A stretch of 8,032 bases of DNA, from positions 1-8,032 of the forward strand of contig JANTHH010000126.1 of the NCBI GenBank assembly GCA_024762485.1. The letters run 5' to 3'. The notes under the pieces were generated by a model, which did no database searches, was not told the origin of the DNA, and saw only the letters and a list, made by a program, of their open reading frames with translations. Source of the stretch: Chromatiales bacterium (GTDB lineage Bacteria; Pseudomonadota; Gammaproteobacteria; Chromatiales; Chromatiaceae). This document shows, one piece after another, positions 1 through 5,616 of the stretch. The position numbers and the translations under genes were made by a program. Each line of letters opens with the position of its first letter. Positions within the stretch are counted from its first letter, which is position 1.

Positions 1-279
1 GCGCCACGGTCGGAGGCGAAACCCTACTGGGTTCAGACAACGGATCTGAAGGGCCTCATCAAGGTCGGGCTCGGTCGCTATCTCCACCTCGACATCGACC
101 TGCTGCTGAACGACCCGGCCAGTGGCGAGAAAATCCGGGTGACCGGTCACCGACGCATGCGCAGCCGCGAGCTGCACCACCTGGATCATCCGCGACTCGG
201 GCTGCTGGTGATCATCACACCCGTGGAGCAGACCGCAACGACCGGGCAGACCACACCGGCGGCCACTGACAAGCCGTAA
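1..279 (+). CDS. csiV: CsiV-family protein, C-terminal part (partial)
   Basis: The window opens inside this gene: frame 1 is open from the first base to a TAA, giving the last 92 residues. The stretch GLIKVGLGRYLHLDIDLLL (residues 19-37 of the fragment), followed by RRMRSRELHHLDHPRLGLLV, matches my memory of the conserved end of the CsiV (formerly DUF2803) family. Those proteins are periplasmic and bind peptidoglycan. In Vibrio cholerae CsiV supports the LpoA/PBP1A cell-wall synthesis pathway. The tail after ITP is rich in Thr, Ala and Gln and looks like an unstructured end. The start, signal peptide and upstream neighbours lie outside the window. The family call rests on this one conserved block and was not checked by a profile search. 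Confidence 0.75.
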   Translation, partial: APRSEAKPYWVQTTDLKGLIKVGLGRYLHLDIDLLLNDPASGEKIRVTGHRRMRSRELHHLDHPRLGLLVIITPVEQTATTGQTTPAATDKP

Positions 280-381
280 CACAGCACAGGGAAAAGCAGA
301 GCTGGTGGACGACTGAGGGATCAGCGCCATCAAATCAGAGGGGGGGACCGAGCGGGGAGGCGCGCAACAGAGCTGCAATAG

Positions 382-407
382 ATCTGAAATGAAACTTTCA
401 GATTTTT
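382..407 (+). terminator. Terminator-like hairpin with T-run after csiV
   Basis: A perfect 8-bp stem, ATCTGAAA (382-389) with TTTCAGAT (396-403), closes a 6-base loop and runs straight into five T residues (403-407). This is the shape of a Rho-independent terminator for the csiV transcript, 103 bases after its stop. The stem has only two G-C pairs, so it may be weak. It could instead be a protein-binding inverted repeat next to the promoter that follows. Confidence 0.5.
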
Positions 408-411
408 CCTA

Positions 412-440
412 CAGACTCGAGCCGATCACCGGACCATAAT
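412..440 (+). promoter_or_regulatory. Candidate sigma-70 promoter for the 31-codon ORF
   Basis: A -10 box CATAAT (435-440, five of six consensus bases) lies 17 bases after CAGACT (412-417). The latter keeps only the central GAC of TTGACA. A start near 447 would give a leader of about 40 bases before the ATG at 487. The surrounding sequence is more AT-rich than the genes on either side. The -35 is poor, so this is a candidate only. Confidence 0.35.
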
Positions 441-475
441 CCTCAACCCGGGTCAATCATAAAACATAAGGAAAT

Positions 476-479
476 GGAG
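476..479 (+). promoter_or_regulatory. Shine-Dalgarno site GGAG for the 31-codon ORF
   Basis: GGAG lies 7 bases before the ATG at 487, an ideal spacing. It decides between two overlapping start codons. The ATG at 474 overlaps this site, and its own purine run (AAGGAA) sits too close to it to serve as a ribosome site. Confidence 0.5.
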
Positions 480-486
480 AACCGCT

Positions 487-582
487 ATGAATCTTGTGAA
501 ACATGTCACAGATGCTATAAAGCTGGTCGTACTCTTTGCTGCAATAGCCCTGGTCTTCTGGACCATGCCGGGCTCCGTATAG
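487..582 (+). CDS. 31-residue single-span hydrophobic peptide, unknown
   Basis: This small ORF reads MNLVKHVTDAIK, then the hydrophobic segment LVVLFAAIALVFW (residues 13-25), then a short polar end MPGSV and TAG. The charges before the hydrophobic run (Lys5, His6, Lys12) predict a single membrane helix with the N-terminus in the cytoplasm. It has a well-spaced GGAG, a plausible promoter just upstream, a terminator-like hairpin before that promoter and a large hairpin four bases after the stop. It therefore looks like a complete small transcription unit between convergent genes. I do not recognise a family. Size and layout resemble membrane-active type I toxins or small membrane regulators, but that is only an analogy. 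The region could also be a non-coding RNA with a chance ORF. Conservation was not tested. Confidence 0.5.
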   Translation: MNLVKHVTDAIKLVVLFAAIALVFWTMPGSV

Positions 583-586
583 AAAA

Positions 587-638
587 CCTCGTCCGCGGGA
601 TGCTCGTAAACCCGGCTTTTACGAGTCTTCCCGCGAGG
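587..638 (-). terminator. Two-tier hairpin between convergent genes
   Basis: The inner stem is a perfect 8 bp, CTCGTAAA (603-610) with TTTACGAG (618-625), around the 7-base loop CCCGGCT. An outer stem pairs CGGGA (596-600) with TCCCG (629-633) and CCTCG (587-591) with CGAGG (634-638), leaving a 4-base bulge (592-595) on one side. Read on the - strand it is followed by TTTTC (586-582), so it can end the long - strand run. On the + strand no T-run follows, although the hairpin could still protect the 3' end of the short transcript. It overlaps the last codons and stop of the 71-residue membrane protein gene. Confidence 0.65.
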
Positions 639-834
639 AGCCACCACCCGCCGGTCGGCTGAACAGGGTCATCACCACGCCGGCGAGCAGCGCCACGAAG
701 CCAATCGGCACCAGACCCAGCAGGTTGACCGCCTTGCTGTCCACGTCATTGACCAGAAACCAGAAGCCGAATCCCATACCCACGGCCACCAGCAACGCGC
801 CCAGCCCCAGCAGCCAGCTGCCCAATCGATGCAT
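619..834 (-). CDS. Small two-span membrane protein, unknown family
   Basis: This is a 71-residue protein. I place the start at the ATG at 834 because AGGAGG (842-847) lies exactly 7 bases upstream. The in-frame TTG at 840 is one base from that site and cannot be the start. Two hydrophobic segments, about residues 6-27 (WLLGLGALLVAVGMGFGFWFLV, written here only to mark its limits as W7 to V28) and 40-60, flank a short polar loop with VDSKAVN. The tail after SRPAGGG is hydrophilic and ends SSREDS. It is the last gene of the - strand run, 53 bases after the HIT gene. Its stop lies inside the inner stem of the terminator hairpin. I do not recognise a named family. The strong ribosome site and coherent topology support it being real. 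Confidence 0.75.
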   Translation of the reverse strand: MHRLGSWLLGLGALLVAVGMGFGFWFLVNDVDSKAVNLLGLVPIGFVALLAGVVMTLFSRPAGGGSSREDS

Positions 835-841
835 TTTCAAC

Positions 842-847
842 CCTCCT
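842..847 (-). promoter_or_regulatory. Shine-Dalgarno AGGAGG deciding the start at 834
   Basis: A full AGGAGG stands 7 bases before the ATG at 834 and fixes the start of the small membrane protein. Confidence 0.75.
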
Positions 848-887
848 GTTCGGTGTGTGCAGGAATCTTACTGCGGGAGACGGTCAT

Positions 888-1310
888 TCAACCCACCCAG
901 CGGATCCCGTCCCCGAGATGTGTCCGTAGCGAGGCGATGACGCCGGCACGCTGCCCCGCCTGATAGGCCTTTGCAGGCAATGCGCCCCAGACCGGCGCGG
1001 GCCAAACGGGATCATTCCTGTAACGGGCCACATGGTGGACATGGAGCTGCGGCACCACATTGCCCAGGGCGGCGATATTCAGCTTGTCCGGACGAAAGGC
1101 AGCTGACATGGCGCGTGACAGGGCCATGGACTCGGTCAGTAATTGCTGTTGATCATCCCACGCCAGTTCATGGATCTCGCTGATCCCCTCACGGTCCGGG
1201 ACCAGGATGAACCAGGGATAGCGGCTGTCGTTCATCAGCAGCAGTCGGGACAGGGGCATCTGCCCCAGCAGCAGACAGTCCCCGGCCAGTCTCGGATGCA
1301 GTTCGGCCAT
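888..1310 (-). CDS. HIT-family nucleotide-binding protein
   Basis: This 140-residue protein belongs to the histidine-triad superfamily, whose members hydrolyse dinucleoside polyphosphates or nucleoside phosphoramidates. The N-terminal half has MNDSRYPWFILVPDR (26-40), the substrate-binding strand typical of COG0537-type proteins. LNIAALGNVVPQLHVHHVAR (77-96) is the triad strand. Aligned to H-x-H-x-H-x-x, the first position is Gln88, His90 is the expected nucleophile and His92 the third histidine. The following RYRNDPVWPAPVWG is characteristic of a gammaproteobacterial subgroup. Start ATG at 1310 is chosen over the GTG at 1328, because GAGGA lies about 8 bases before it and the GTG version would run further into the upstream gene. 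Its start is 4 bases after the GIY-YIG stop. The substrate cannot be told from sequence. Confidence 0.88.
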   Translation of the reverse strand: MAELHPRLAGDCLLLGQMPLSRLLLMNDSRYPWFILVPDREGISEIHELAWDDQQQLLTESMALSRAMSAAFRPDKLNIAALGNVVPQLHVHHVARYRNDPVWPAPVWGALPAKAYQAGQRAGVIASLRTHLGDGIRWVG

Positions 1311-1314
1311 CGGC

Positions 1315-1590
1315 CTATTCCTCCCCACAGTCGCTGATCATACGTAGCTTGGCGCTGCGGGGAAGCCGCTTTATGGCATATTCCCGTCGCGCCGCCTCGG
1401 AGCGGGAGGCAGCCCGTTCCTGAAACACCAGTTCCACCGGCTGTCGCGCCCGCGTGTACTTCGCACCGGTACCGTTGCTGCCATTGTGCTCACCAAGACG
1501 CCGCCTCACATCCTTGGCGATGCCGGTATAGAGGCTGCCGTCGGCACAGCGCACCATGTAGACGTACCAGGTGTCGTCCGCCCCGCTCAT
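1315..1590 (-). CDS. GIY-YIG nuclease-domain protein (UPF0213/YhbQ-like)
   Basis: This 91-residue protein is almost entirely a GIY-YIG domain. The first motif is degenerate, YVYMV (9-13), and the second is YTG (21-23) in the usual GSLYTGIAKDVRRRLGEHN context, with the catalytic-type arginine near 29-31. The later KYTRARQPVELVFQE and EAARREYAIKRLPRSAK segments are the standard rest of the small YhbQ/UPF0213 family. Family members are predicted nucleases, and the physiological role is poorly defined. The start ATG at 1590 overlaps the stop of the upstream permease in an ATGA, which suggests translational coupling. No separate ribosome site is visible. An in-frame ATG at 1602 would add MALG and is a possible alternative. 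The open frame runs far upstream (to 2469), but that is antisense-frame read-through of the permease gene in GC-rich DNA. Confidence 0.9.
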   Translation of the reverse strand: MSGADDTWYVYMVRCADGSLYTGIAKDVRRRLGEHNGSNGTGAKYTRARQPVELVFQERAASRSEAARREYAIKRLPRSAKLRMISDCGEE

Positions 1591-2507
1591 GCCGAGAGCC
1601 ATTCGTACCAGAGTGGCAGGGTGAACAGGCTCAGCGCCGTGGTCACGGTCACCGCCGCAGCATACAGGCCCACATCCAGCTTGAAACGGTCGCAGATCAC
1701 CAGGCCGAGCACCATGGTGGGCATGGCTGCCTCCATCACCACCGTGGCCCGCATCTCTCCCTCGAAGCCGAGGCCGCTCACCAGGAAGAACACAACCAGG
1801 GGAACCAGGACGAGCTTGGATACCACCACCGGCACCAGGCTCGGCAACAATCGCCAGCGGCTGCTGTCCCACTGCAGGCTGAGACCAATGGAAAACAGCA
1901 TCAGCGGCACCACGCCCCGTTCCAGCAGGCCGAGCAGGCCGCGCAGCAACTCCGGTTGCGCCACCCCCGAGACATTGAGCAGCACTGCCACCAGGCCCGC
2001 CCACATGGCGGGGATACGGAACAGTTGTCCGGTCAGCGACCTGGCGCCGTCCCCGCCCTCGCCGAAGCGGGCGGCCAGCAGCACTCCAACCGTGAACAAC
2101 AGCGGCGTACAGGCGAACAGATCGTACTGGATGGCGATACTCCGTGCCCAGGGTCCATACATCGCCTCCAGTACAGGCAGGCCCATGTAGGTGACATTGG
2201 GGAAGGCCACCGCCAGTATCAGCGCACCCATCTGCGCGCGTCCGTGACGACACAGGCGACAGGAGGCTGCGGCCAGCAGAAGCCCGGTGAAGACCCCGCT
2301 GGCGGCAGCCACCGCGATCACCAGAGACTGCTCGCCCAGGCGCGCATCCCAGAGTACTGTCAGCACCAGTGCCGGCAGCAGCAGATAGTAGACCAGGGTG
2401 GTCAGCACCTGGCGTGTCTGATTGCCGTCCAGCCCTGCGGGGCGGACGATCTGCCAGCCGACACCACACAGGATCAGCCCGGCCATCTGCAACAGCACCT
2501 CTAGCAA
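1587..2507 (-). CDS. AEC-family (auxin efflux carrier-type) permease
   Basis: This 306-residue integral membrane protein has about ten hydrophobic segments in two halves, the size and pattern of AEC transporters. The signature AFPNVTYMGLPVLEAMYG (101-118) is the conserved N-x(4)-G-x-P region of the first half. PLMLFSIGLSL (201-211) and AAMPTMVLGLVICDRF (260-275) are the matching parts of the second half. Bacterial members move small carboxylic acids or similar compounds, and the substrate here is unknown. I take a TTG start at 2507: GGGAGG (2513-2518) is 5 bases upstream, and the protein then begins MLEVLLQMAGLILCGV like its relatives. The next candidate, GTG at 2498, is 14 bases from that site. 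It lies 34 bases after the protease gene and overlaps the GIY-YIG start. Confidence 0.88.
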   Translation of the reverse strand: MLEVLLQMAGLILCGVGWQIVRPAGLDGNQTRQVLTTLVYYLLLPALVLTVLWDARLGEQSLVIAVAAASGVFTGLLLAAASCRLCRHGRAQMGALILAVAFPNVTYMGLPVLEAMYGPWARSIAIQYDLFACTPLLFTVGVLLAARFGEGGDGARSLTGQLFRIPAMWAGLVAVLLNVSGVAQPELLRGLLGLLERGVVPLMLFSIGLSLQWDSSRWRLLPSLVPVVVSKLVLVPLVVFFLVSGLGFEGEMRATVVMEAAMPTMVLGLVICDRFKLDVGLYAAAVTVTTALSLFTLPLWYEWLSA

Positions 2508-2512
2508 GTTCG

Positions 2513-2518
2513 CCTCCC
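2513..2518 (-). promoter_or_regulatory. Shine-Dalgarno GGGAGG supporting a TTG start
   Basis: GGGAGG sits 5 bases before the TTG at 2507. No ATG lies in frame until the eighth codon (2486), so this site is the main reason to call the rare start. Confidence 0.5.
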
Positions 2519-2541
2519 GCTGAGGATCATCTGCGGTCAGC

Positions 2542-3183
2542 TCAATGCCGGCTGCGCAACACCATGATGTTACCTTCGTTGCTCAGATCAAGCTGTCGCA
2601 GAAAGCTCATGCCCAGCAGCACCTGTGCCGGGGCGTTCCCCTCGATGACCACCCCCTCGACGTTGCGCAGTGCCAGTTCGCCCACCTGCACCTTGTCGAG
2701 ATCGACCCGATAGCCCCTGGCCTGGCCCGAGGCGGTGTGTATCTGTACCGGACGACCTGTGAGCCGATAGGGAATGGCAAGCCTGCGCGCCGTCGTCGCG
2801 CTCATGGCAACGCTACTGGCACCCGTATCCACCAGGAAGGAAACGGCGCGGCCATTGATGCTGCCGTGGGCGGTGTACGCACCCTGGGTATTACGCGAGA
2901 TTCGCACCTCGCGCACCGGGCGTTCGGCATAGCTGGACTGGACCGCACCGCCCGGCTTCAGCCGCTGGCGCCGGCCGTCGATCTCGATCACCGCCTCGCG
3001 CGGGTCGGCGGAGATCAGCCGCACACCCTCGGGGCTGGACTGACCACTGGCGAGCATCCGCCGTGTCCCATCGATCTCCAGCATCGCCTTGTCGGCAAAC
3101 AGCGCCAGCACCGATACCTTTCCCGCAGCAAATGCCGGCAGGGAAAGGCAGAGCAGCATGAGAATCAAGCCGCGAATCGACAT
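2542..3183 (-). CDS. Secreted retropepsin-like aspartic protease (TIGR02281 type)
   Basis: This 213-residue protein has a signal peptide (MSIRGLILMLLCLSLPAFAA, 1-20, likely cut after Ala-Phe-Ala-Ala), so it acts in the periplasm. Residues 25-85 contain two copies of a short beta-type unit, MLEIDGTRRML and VIEIDGRRQRL with VRLISAD between. They resemble the core of PilP/GspC-type periplasmic domains. The C-terminal domain (about 100-205) is a single-lobe pepsin fold: the active site is FLVDTGASSVAMS (117-129), with Asp119 catalytic, and the second signature is LLGMSFL (189-195). One lobe means it must dimerise to be active. The start at 3183 is 7 bases from AGGAGG (3191-3196). The adjacent ATG at 3186 (4 bases) is an alternative that adds one Met. 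The target is unknown. Confidence 0.88.
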   Translation of the reverse strand: MSIRGLILMLLCLSLPAFAAGKVSVLALFADKAMLEIDGTRRMLASGQSSPEGVRLISADPREAVIEIDGRRQRLKPGGAVQSSYAERPVREVRISRNTQGAYTAHGSINGRAVSFLVDTGASSVAMSATTARRLAIPYRLTGRPVQIHTASGQARGYRVDLDKVQVGELALRNVEGVVIEGNAPAQVLLGMSFLRQLDLSNEGNIMVLRSRH

Positions 3184-3190
3184 CATGGTC

Positions 3191-3196
3191 CCTCCT
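3191..3196 (-). promoter_or_regulatory. Shine-Dalgarno AGGAGG before a double ATG
   Basis: AGGAGG lies 7 bases before the ATG at 3183 and 4 bases before the ATG at 3186, which favours the inner one for the protease gene. Confidence 0.6.
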
Positions 3197-3217
3197 ACAA
3201 ACGACAGCAGCGGCTGC

Positions 3218-3709
3218 TCAGAACATGGCATGGATGAACTGCATCAACAGCCAGGCGAAGCCGCCGGCCGCCAGGTCGTCCAGCATGATACCCAGACCAC
3301 CACCGACCCGCCGGTCGAGATAACCAATAGGCCAGGGTTTCCAGATATCGAACAGCCGGAACAGCACGAAGCCCAGCACGATCCATTCCCAGCCAGACGG
3401 TGCAGCAACCATGGTCAGCCAGAAACCGGCAAACTCGTCCCAGACGATGCCGCCATGGTCGTGCACGCCGAGATCACGCGAGGTCCGGTCGCAGATCCAG
3501 ATGCCGACCAGCACGGCCAGTGCCAGTAGCAGCAGATACCAGGCCAGGTCCAGACGTGACAGCGGCAGATAGAGCAACACGGCCACCAGGGTACCAACGG
3601 TACCCGGGGCCCGTGGTGCGCAGCCGGAACCGAGGCCGAAGGCCAGCAGGTGTACCGGATTGCTCAGATCCGGCTCAGGCCGGTGCTCAGGTGTGGGCGA
3701 AGTGGTCAT
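3218..3709 (-). CDS. pgpA: Phosphatidylglycerophosphatase A
   Basis: This 163-residue inner-membrane enzyme removes phosphate from phosphatidylglycerophosphate to give phosphatidylglycerol. Diagnostic features are FGLGSGCAPRAPGTVGTLVA near the N-terminus, VHDHGGIVWDEFAGFW in the middle (acidic residues of the presumed metal site) and FRLFDIWKPWPIGYLDR followed by GGLGIMLDDLAAG near the end. These are all hallmarks of PgpA. Several hydrophobic segments separate them, as expected for a membrane protein. The ATG at 3709 is inside the end of thiL (23-base overlap), the arrangement usual in gammaproteobacteria, and it implies coupled translation. The open frame extends 11 codons upstream of this ATG, but those residues are not typical of the family. 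Confidence 0.96.
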   Translation of the reverse strand: MTTSPTPEHRPEPDLSNPVHLLAFGLGSGCAPRAPGTVGTLVAVLLYLPLSRLDLAWYLLLLALAVLVGIWICDRTSRDLGVHDHGGIVWDEFAGFWLTMVAAPSGWEWIVLGFVLFRLFDIWKPWPIGYLDRRVGGGLGIMLDDLAAGGFAWLLMQFIHAMF

Positions 3710-4658
3710 AACCGTCCGGCATCCCTCCGATCTGTTGGCCATCGGGCAGCACCGCGTGCAGTTTGCTGCCCCGTTCGATCATACCCACCCGCGTGAGCGG
3801 GCAGGAGACCCTGGACGCCAATCCCTCCACCTCCGCCTGCCTGTGCGGGGGTACCGTGAAGCACAGTTCGTAGTCGTCACCCGCCGCCAGCGGCAGCGTC
3901 CAGTCGCCGGTCTCGCTGACATGGGTGGCCACGGCGGGGGAAAGGGGCAGATCGCCCAGCTCCAGCACGGCGCCCACGCCCGATGCCTCGCAGATGTGCC
4001 GCAGATCCGAGCCCAGACCATCGGACAGATCGATGGCTGCACTCGCCAGCCCGACGAGCCGCTGGCCGAGCGCCAACCGGGGCGTGGGCCGGTGCAGTCG
4101 CTTCAGCAGCCAGGGAAGATGTTCGTCAGCCACGCCCAGCCCCTGCCCCGCCCGCAACGCCAGCCCGGCATCGCCCAGGGTGCCGCTGACGTAGACCAGA
4201 TCACCCGGCCGCGCGCCATCACGACGCAGTGCCTCACCCGGCGTGACGAAACCATGCACCTGTACGGTGATACTCAGGGGGCCACGCGTGGTATCGCCAC
4301 CTACCAGCTGGACTTTCTGTGCCGCCGCCAGCGCGGCGAAGCCACCGGCGAATGCCGCCAGCCAATGCTCGTCGGCAACCGGCAGCGTCAACCCCAGGGT
4401 CGCCCAGGCCGGTTCGGCGCCCATGGCGGCGAGATCGCTGAGATTGACGGCGAGACACTTGTAACCGAGATCATTGGCATCCGCCCCGGGCGAGAAGTGC
4501 CGCCCCTCCACCAGGGTGTCCATGCTCACCGCCAGTTGCTGGCCTGCCGGTGGCTGCAGCAGTGCGCAGTCGTCCCCCACCCCGAGGATCACGTCCTCGC
4601 GGTGGACGGAGAGATCGCTGAAATAGCGGCGGATGAGATCGAATTCGGAGAGCGGCAT
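3687..4658 (-). CDS. thiL: Thiamine-monophosphate kinase
   Basis: This 323-residue cytoplasmic enzyme phosphorylates thiamine monophosphate with ATP to give thiamine diphosphate, the last step of the pathway. The length equals the family norm. In order: DVILGVGDDCALL (22-34) with the metal-binding Asp pair, VSMDTLVEGRHF (44-55), CLAVNLSDLAAMGAEP (68-83), GGDTTRGP (119-126), AIDLSDGLGSDL (208-219) and AAGDDYELCF (about 259-268). All are standard ThiL motifs and none is missing. It starts 27 bases after nusB. No convincing Shine-Dalgarno is seen (the leader is GC-rich), so expression may depend on ribosomes finishing nusB. No TPP riboswitch is visible in this short gap. Confidence 0.97.
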   Translation of the reverse strand: MPLSEFDLIRRYFSDLSVHREDVILGVGDDCALLQPPAGQQLAVSMDTLVEGRHFSPGADANDLGYKCLAVNLSDLAAMGAEPAWATLGLTLPVADEHWLAAFAGGFAALAAAQKVQLVGGDTTRGPLSITVQVHGFVTPGEALRRDGARPGDLVYVSGTLGDAGLALRAGQGLGVADEHLPWLLKRLHRPTPRLALGQRLVGLASAAIDLSDGLGSDLRHICEASGVGAVLELGDLPLSPAVATHVSETGDWTLPLAAGDDYELCFTVPPHRQAEVEGLASRVSCPLTRVGMIERGSKLHAVLPDGQQIGGMPDGYDHFAHT

Positions 4659-4685
4659 GACGGCAGCCCGGGCTGGCGAGCGGCC

Positions 4686-5120
4686 TCAGGCCTTGCCGCC
4701 TGCCTTGACCTCGACAGCGCGCAGGTCCTGGGCCACCTTGTCGAGTACGCCGTTGATGTACTTGTGACCCTGCTCGGCGCCGAAGGTCTTGGCCAGCTCG
4801 ACGGATTCATTGATCACCACCCGGTAGGGCACCTCGGGGTGCTCTGCCAGCTCGTAGGCGCCGAGTCGCAGGATCGCACGCTCCACCAGATCCACGCTCT
4901 CGATGGAGCGGTCCAGGTGGGGCCTGAGTGCATCATCGAGCTGCTTCAGATGGGTCGGCACCCCCTGCAGCAGGTCGCGGAAATACGCCACCTCGAAGCT
5001 GGCATTGTCCTGCTCTGCGAGGAACTGGTTGGTAATGTCACCGATGTCCTGGCCGGTCACCTGCCACTGATAGAGTGCCTGGACGGCATGGTTGCGGGCC
5101 TGACTGCGTTTACTGCTCAT
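4686..5120 (-). CDS. nusB: Transcription antitermination factor NusB
   Basis: This 144-residue protein is all-helical by motif. NusB binds boxA RNA together with NusE (ribosomal protein S10) and prevents early termination on rRNA operons. ARNHAVQALYQWQVTG (8-23) is the conserved first helix. LRLGAYELAEHPEVPYRVVI and NESVELAKTFG, then GHKYINGVLDKVAQDLR, are the signature C-terminal helices. The ATG at 5120 gives the usual MSSKRSQARNHA start. The open frame runs upstream through ribH but carries no NusB-like sequence there. It follows ribH by 28 bases. The ribH-nusB pairing is conserved across many bacteria. Confidence 0.97.
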   Translation of the reverse strand: MSSKRSQARNHAVQALYQWQVTGQDIGDITNQFLAEQDNASFEVAYFRDLLQGVPTHLKQLDDALRPHLDRSIESVDLVERAILRLGAYELAEHPEVPYRVVINESVELAKTFGAEQGHKYINGVLDKVAQDLRAVEVKAGGKA

Positions 5121-5148
5121 GACGCTGACCTGTGGGCGGGGGAAAGAC

Positions 5149-5616
5149 TCAAAGCTGACGGAGCAGGTTGACCATCTCGATGGCCGATGCAGCGGCCTCG
5201 CCACCCTTGTTTCCGGCCTTGGTGCCGGCACGCTCGATGGCCTGCTCGATACTGTCGACGGTGAGCACGCCGAAGGCGATGGGCACACCGTGCTTGAGGG
5301 TGACCTGGGACATGCCCTTGACGCACTCGCCGGCGACATATTCGAAATGGGGCGTACCGCCGCGGATCACCGCGCCCAGCGCGACGATGGCGTCGTAGTC
5401 GCCGCTGGCTGCCACCTTGTCCAGCACCAGCGGCATCTCGAAGGCGCCGGGCAGGCGTACCACGGTGATGTCCTCGTCCTTGCCACCGTGCCGCTTGATC
5501 GTGTCGATGGCGCCGGCCTCCAGGCTGTCCACCACAAAGCTGTTCCAGCGCGCCACCACCACGCAGAAGCGGGCGTTGGTTACGGTCAGTGCGCCTTCGA
5601 TGGTCTTGATGCTCAT
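5149..5616 (-). CDS. ribH: 6,7-dimethyl-8-ribityllumazine synthase
   Basis: This 155-residue enzyme condenses 5-amino-6-ribitylamino-uracil with 3,4-dihydroxy-2-butanone 4-phosphate, the penultimate step to riboflavin. It usually assembles into icosahedral 60-mers or pentamers. Visible motifs are ARWNSFVVDSLEAGA (22-36, substrate ribityl binding), VRLPGAFEMPL (53-63), ALGAVIRGGTPHFEYVAGEC (79-98) with the catalytic-type histidine, and GVLTVDSIEQAIERAGTKAG (115-134) with the phosphate-binding arginine. The ATG at 5616 overlaps the ribBX stop in an ATGA and has AGAGG about 10 bases upstream. It takes its butanone substrate directly from the product of the preceding gene. Confidence 0.97.
   Translation of the reverse strand: MSIKTIEGALTVTNARFCVVVARWNSFVVDSLEAGAIDTIKRHGGKDEDITVVRLPGAFEMPLVLDKVAASGDYDAIVALGAVIRGGTPHFEYVAGECVKGMSQVTLKHGVPIAFGVLTVDSIEQAIERAGTKAGNKGGEAAASAIEMVNLLRQL

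Noticed and set aside
474..662. 62-codon frame with a Cys-rich stretch (CETCHRC) overlapping the 31-codon ORF
   Set aside because: Its ATG overlaps the GGAG site, its own purine run is too close to serve, and it continues through the hairpin into the convergent gene. The 487 start is better supported.
1603..2469. Long upstream extension of the GIY-YIG frame (384 codons)
   Set aside because: It is an alternate-frame read of the permease gene, Gly/Arg/Ala-rich without a domain; the real protein starts at 1590.
3206..3218. AGCAGC/GCTGCT inverted sequence between pgpA and the protease gene
   Set aside because: It overlaps the pgpA stop, forms only a short self-complementary stretch and is not followed by T residues.
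4683..4693. GGCCTGAGGCC palindrome at the nusB stop
   Set aside because: A 4-bp stem with a 3-base loop in GC-rich DNA and no T-run; expected by chance.
3660..5171. 503-codon + strand open frame across pgpA, thiL and nusB
   Set aside because: It lies antisense to three genes with clear catalytic motifs, its product is rich in Gln, Arg and His with no recognisable domain, and such long antisense frames are common in GC-rich DNA.
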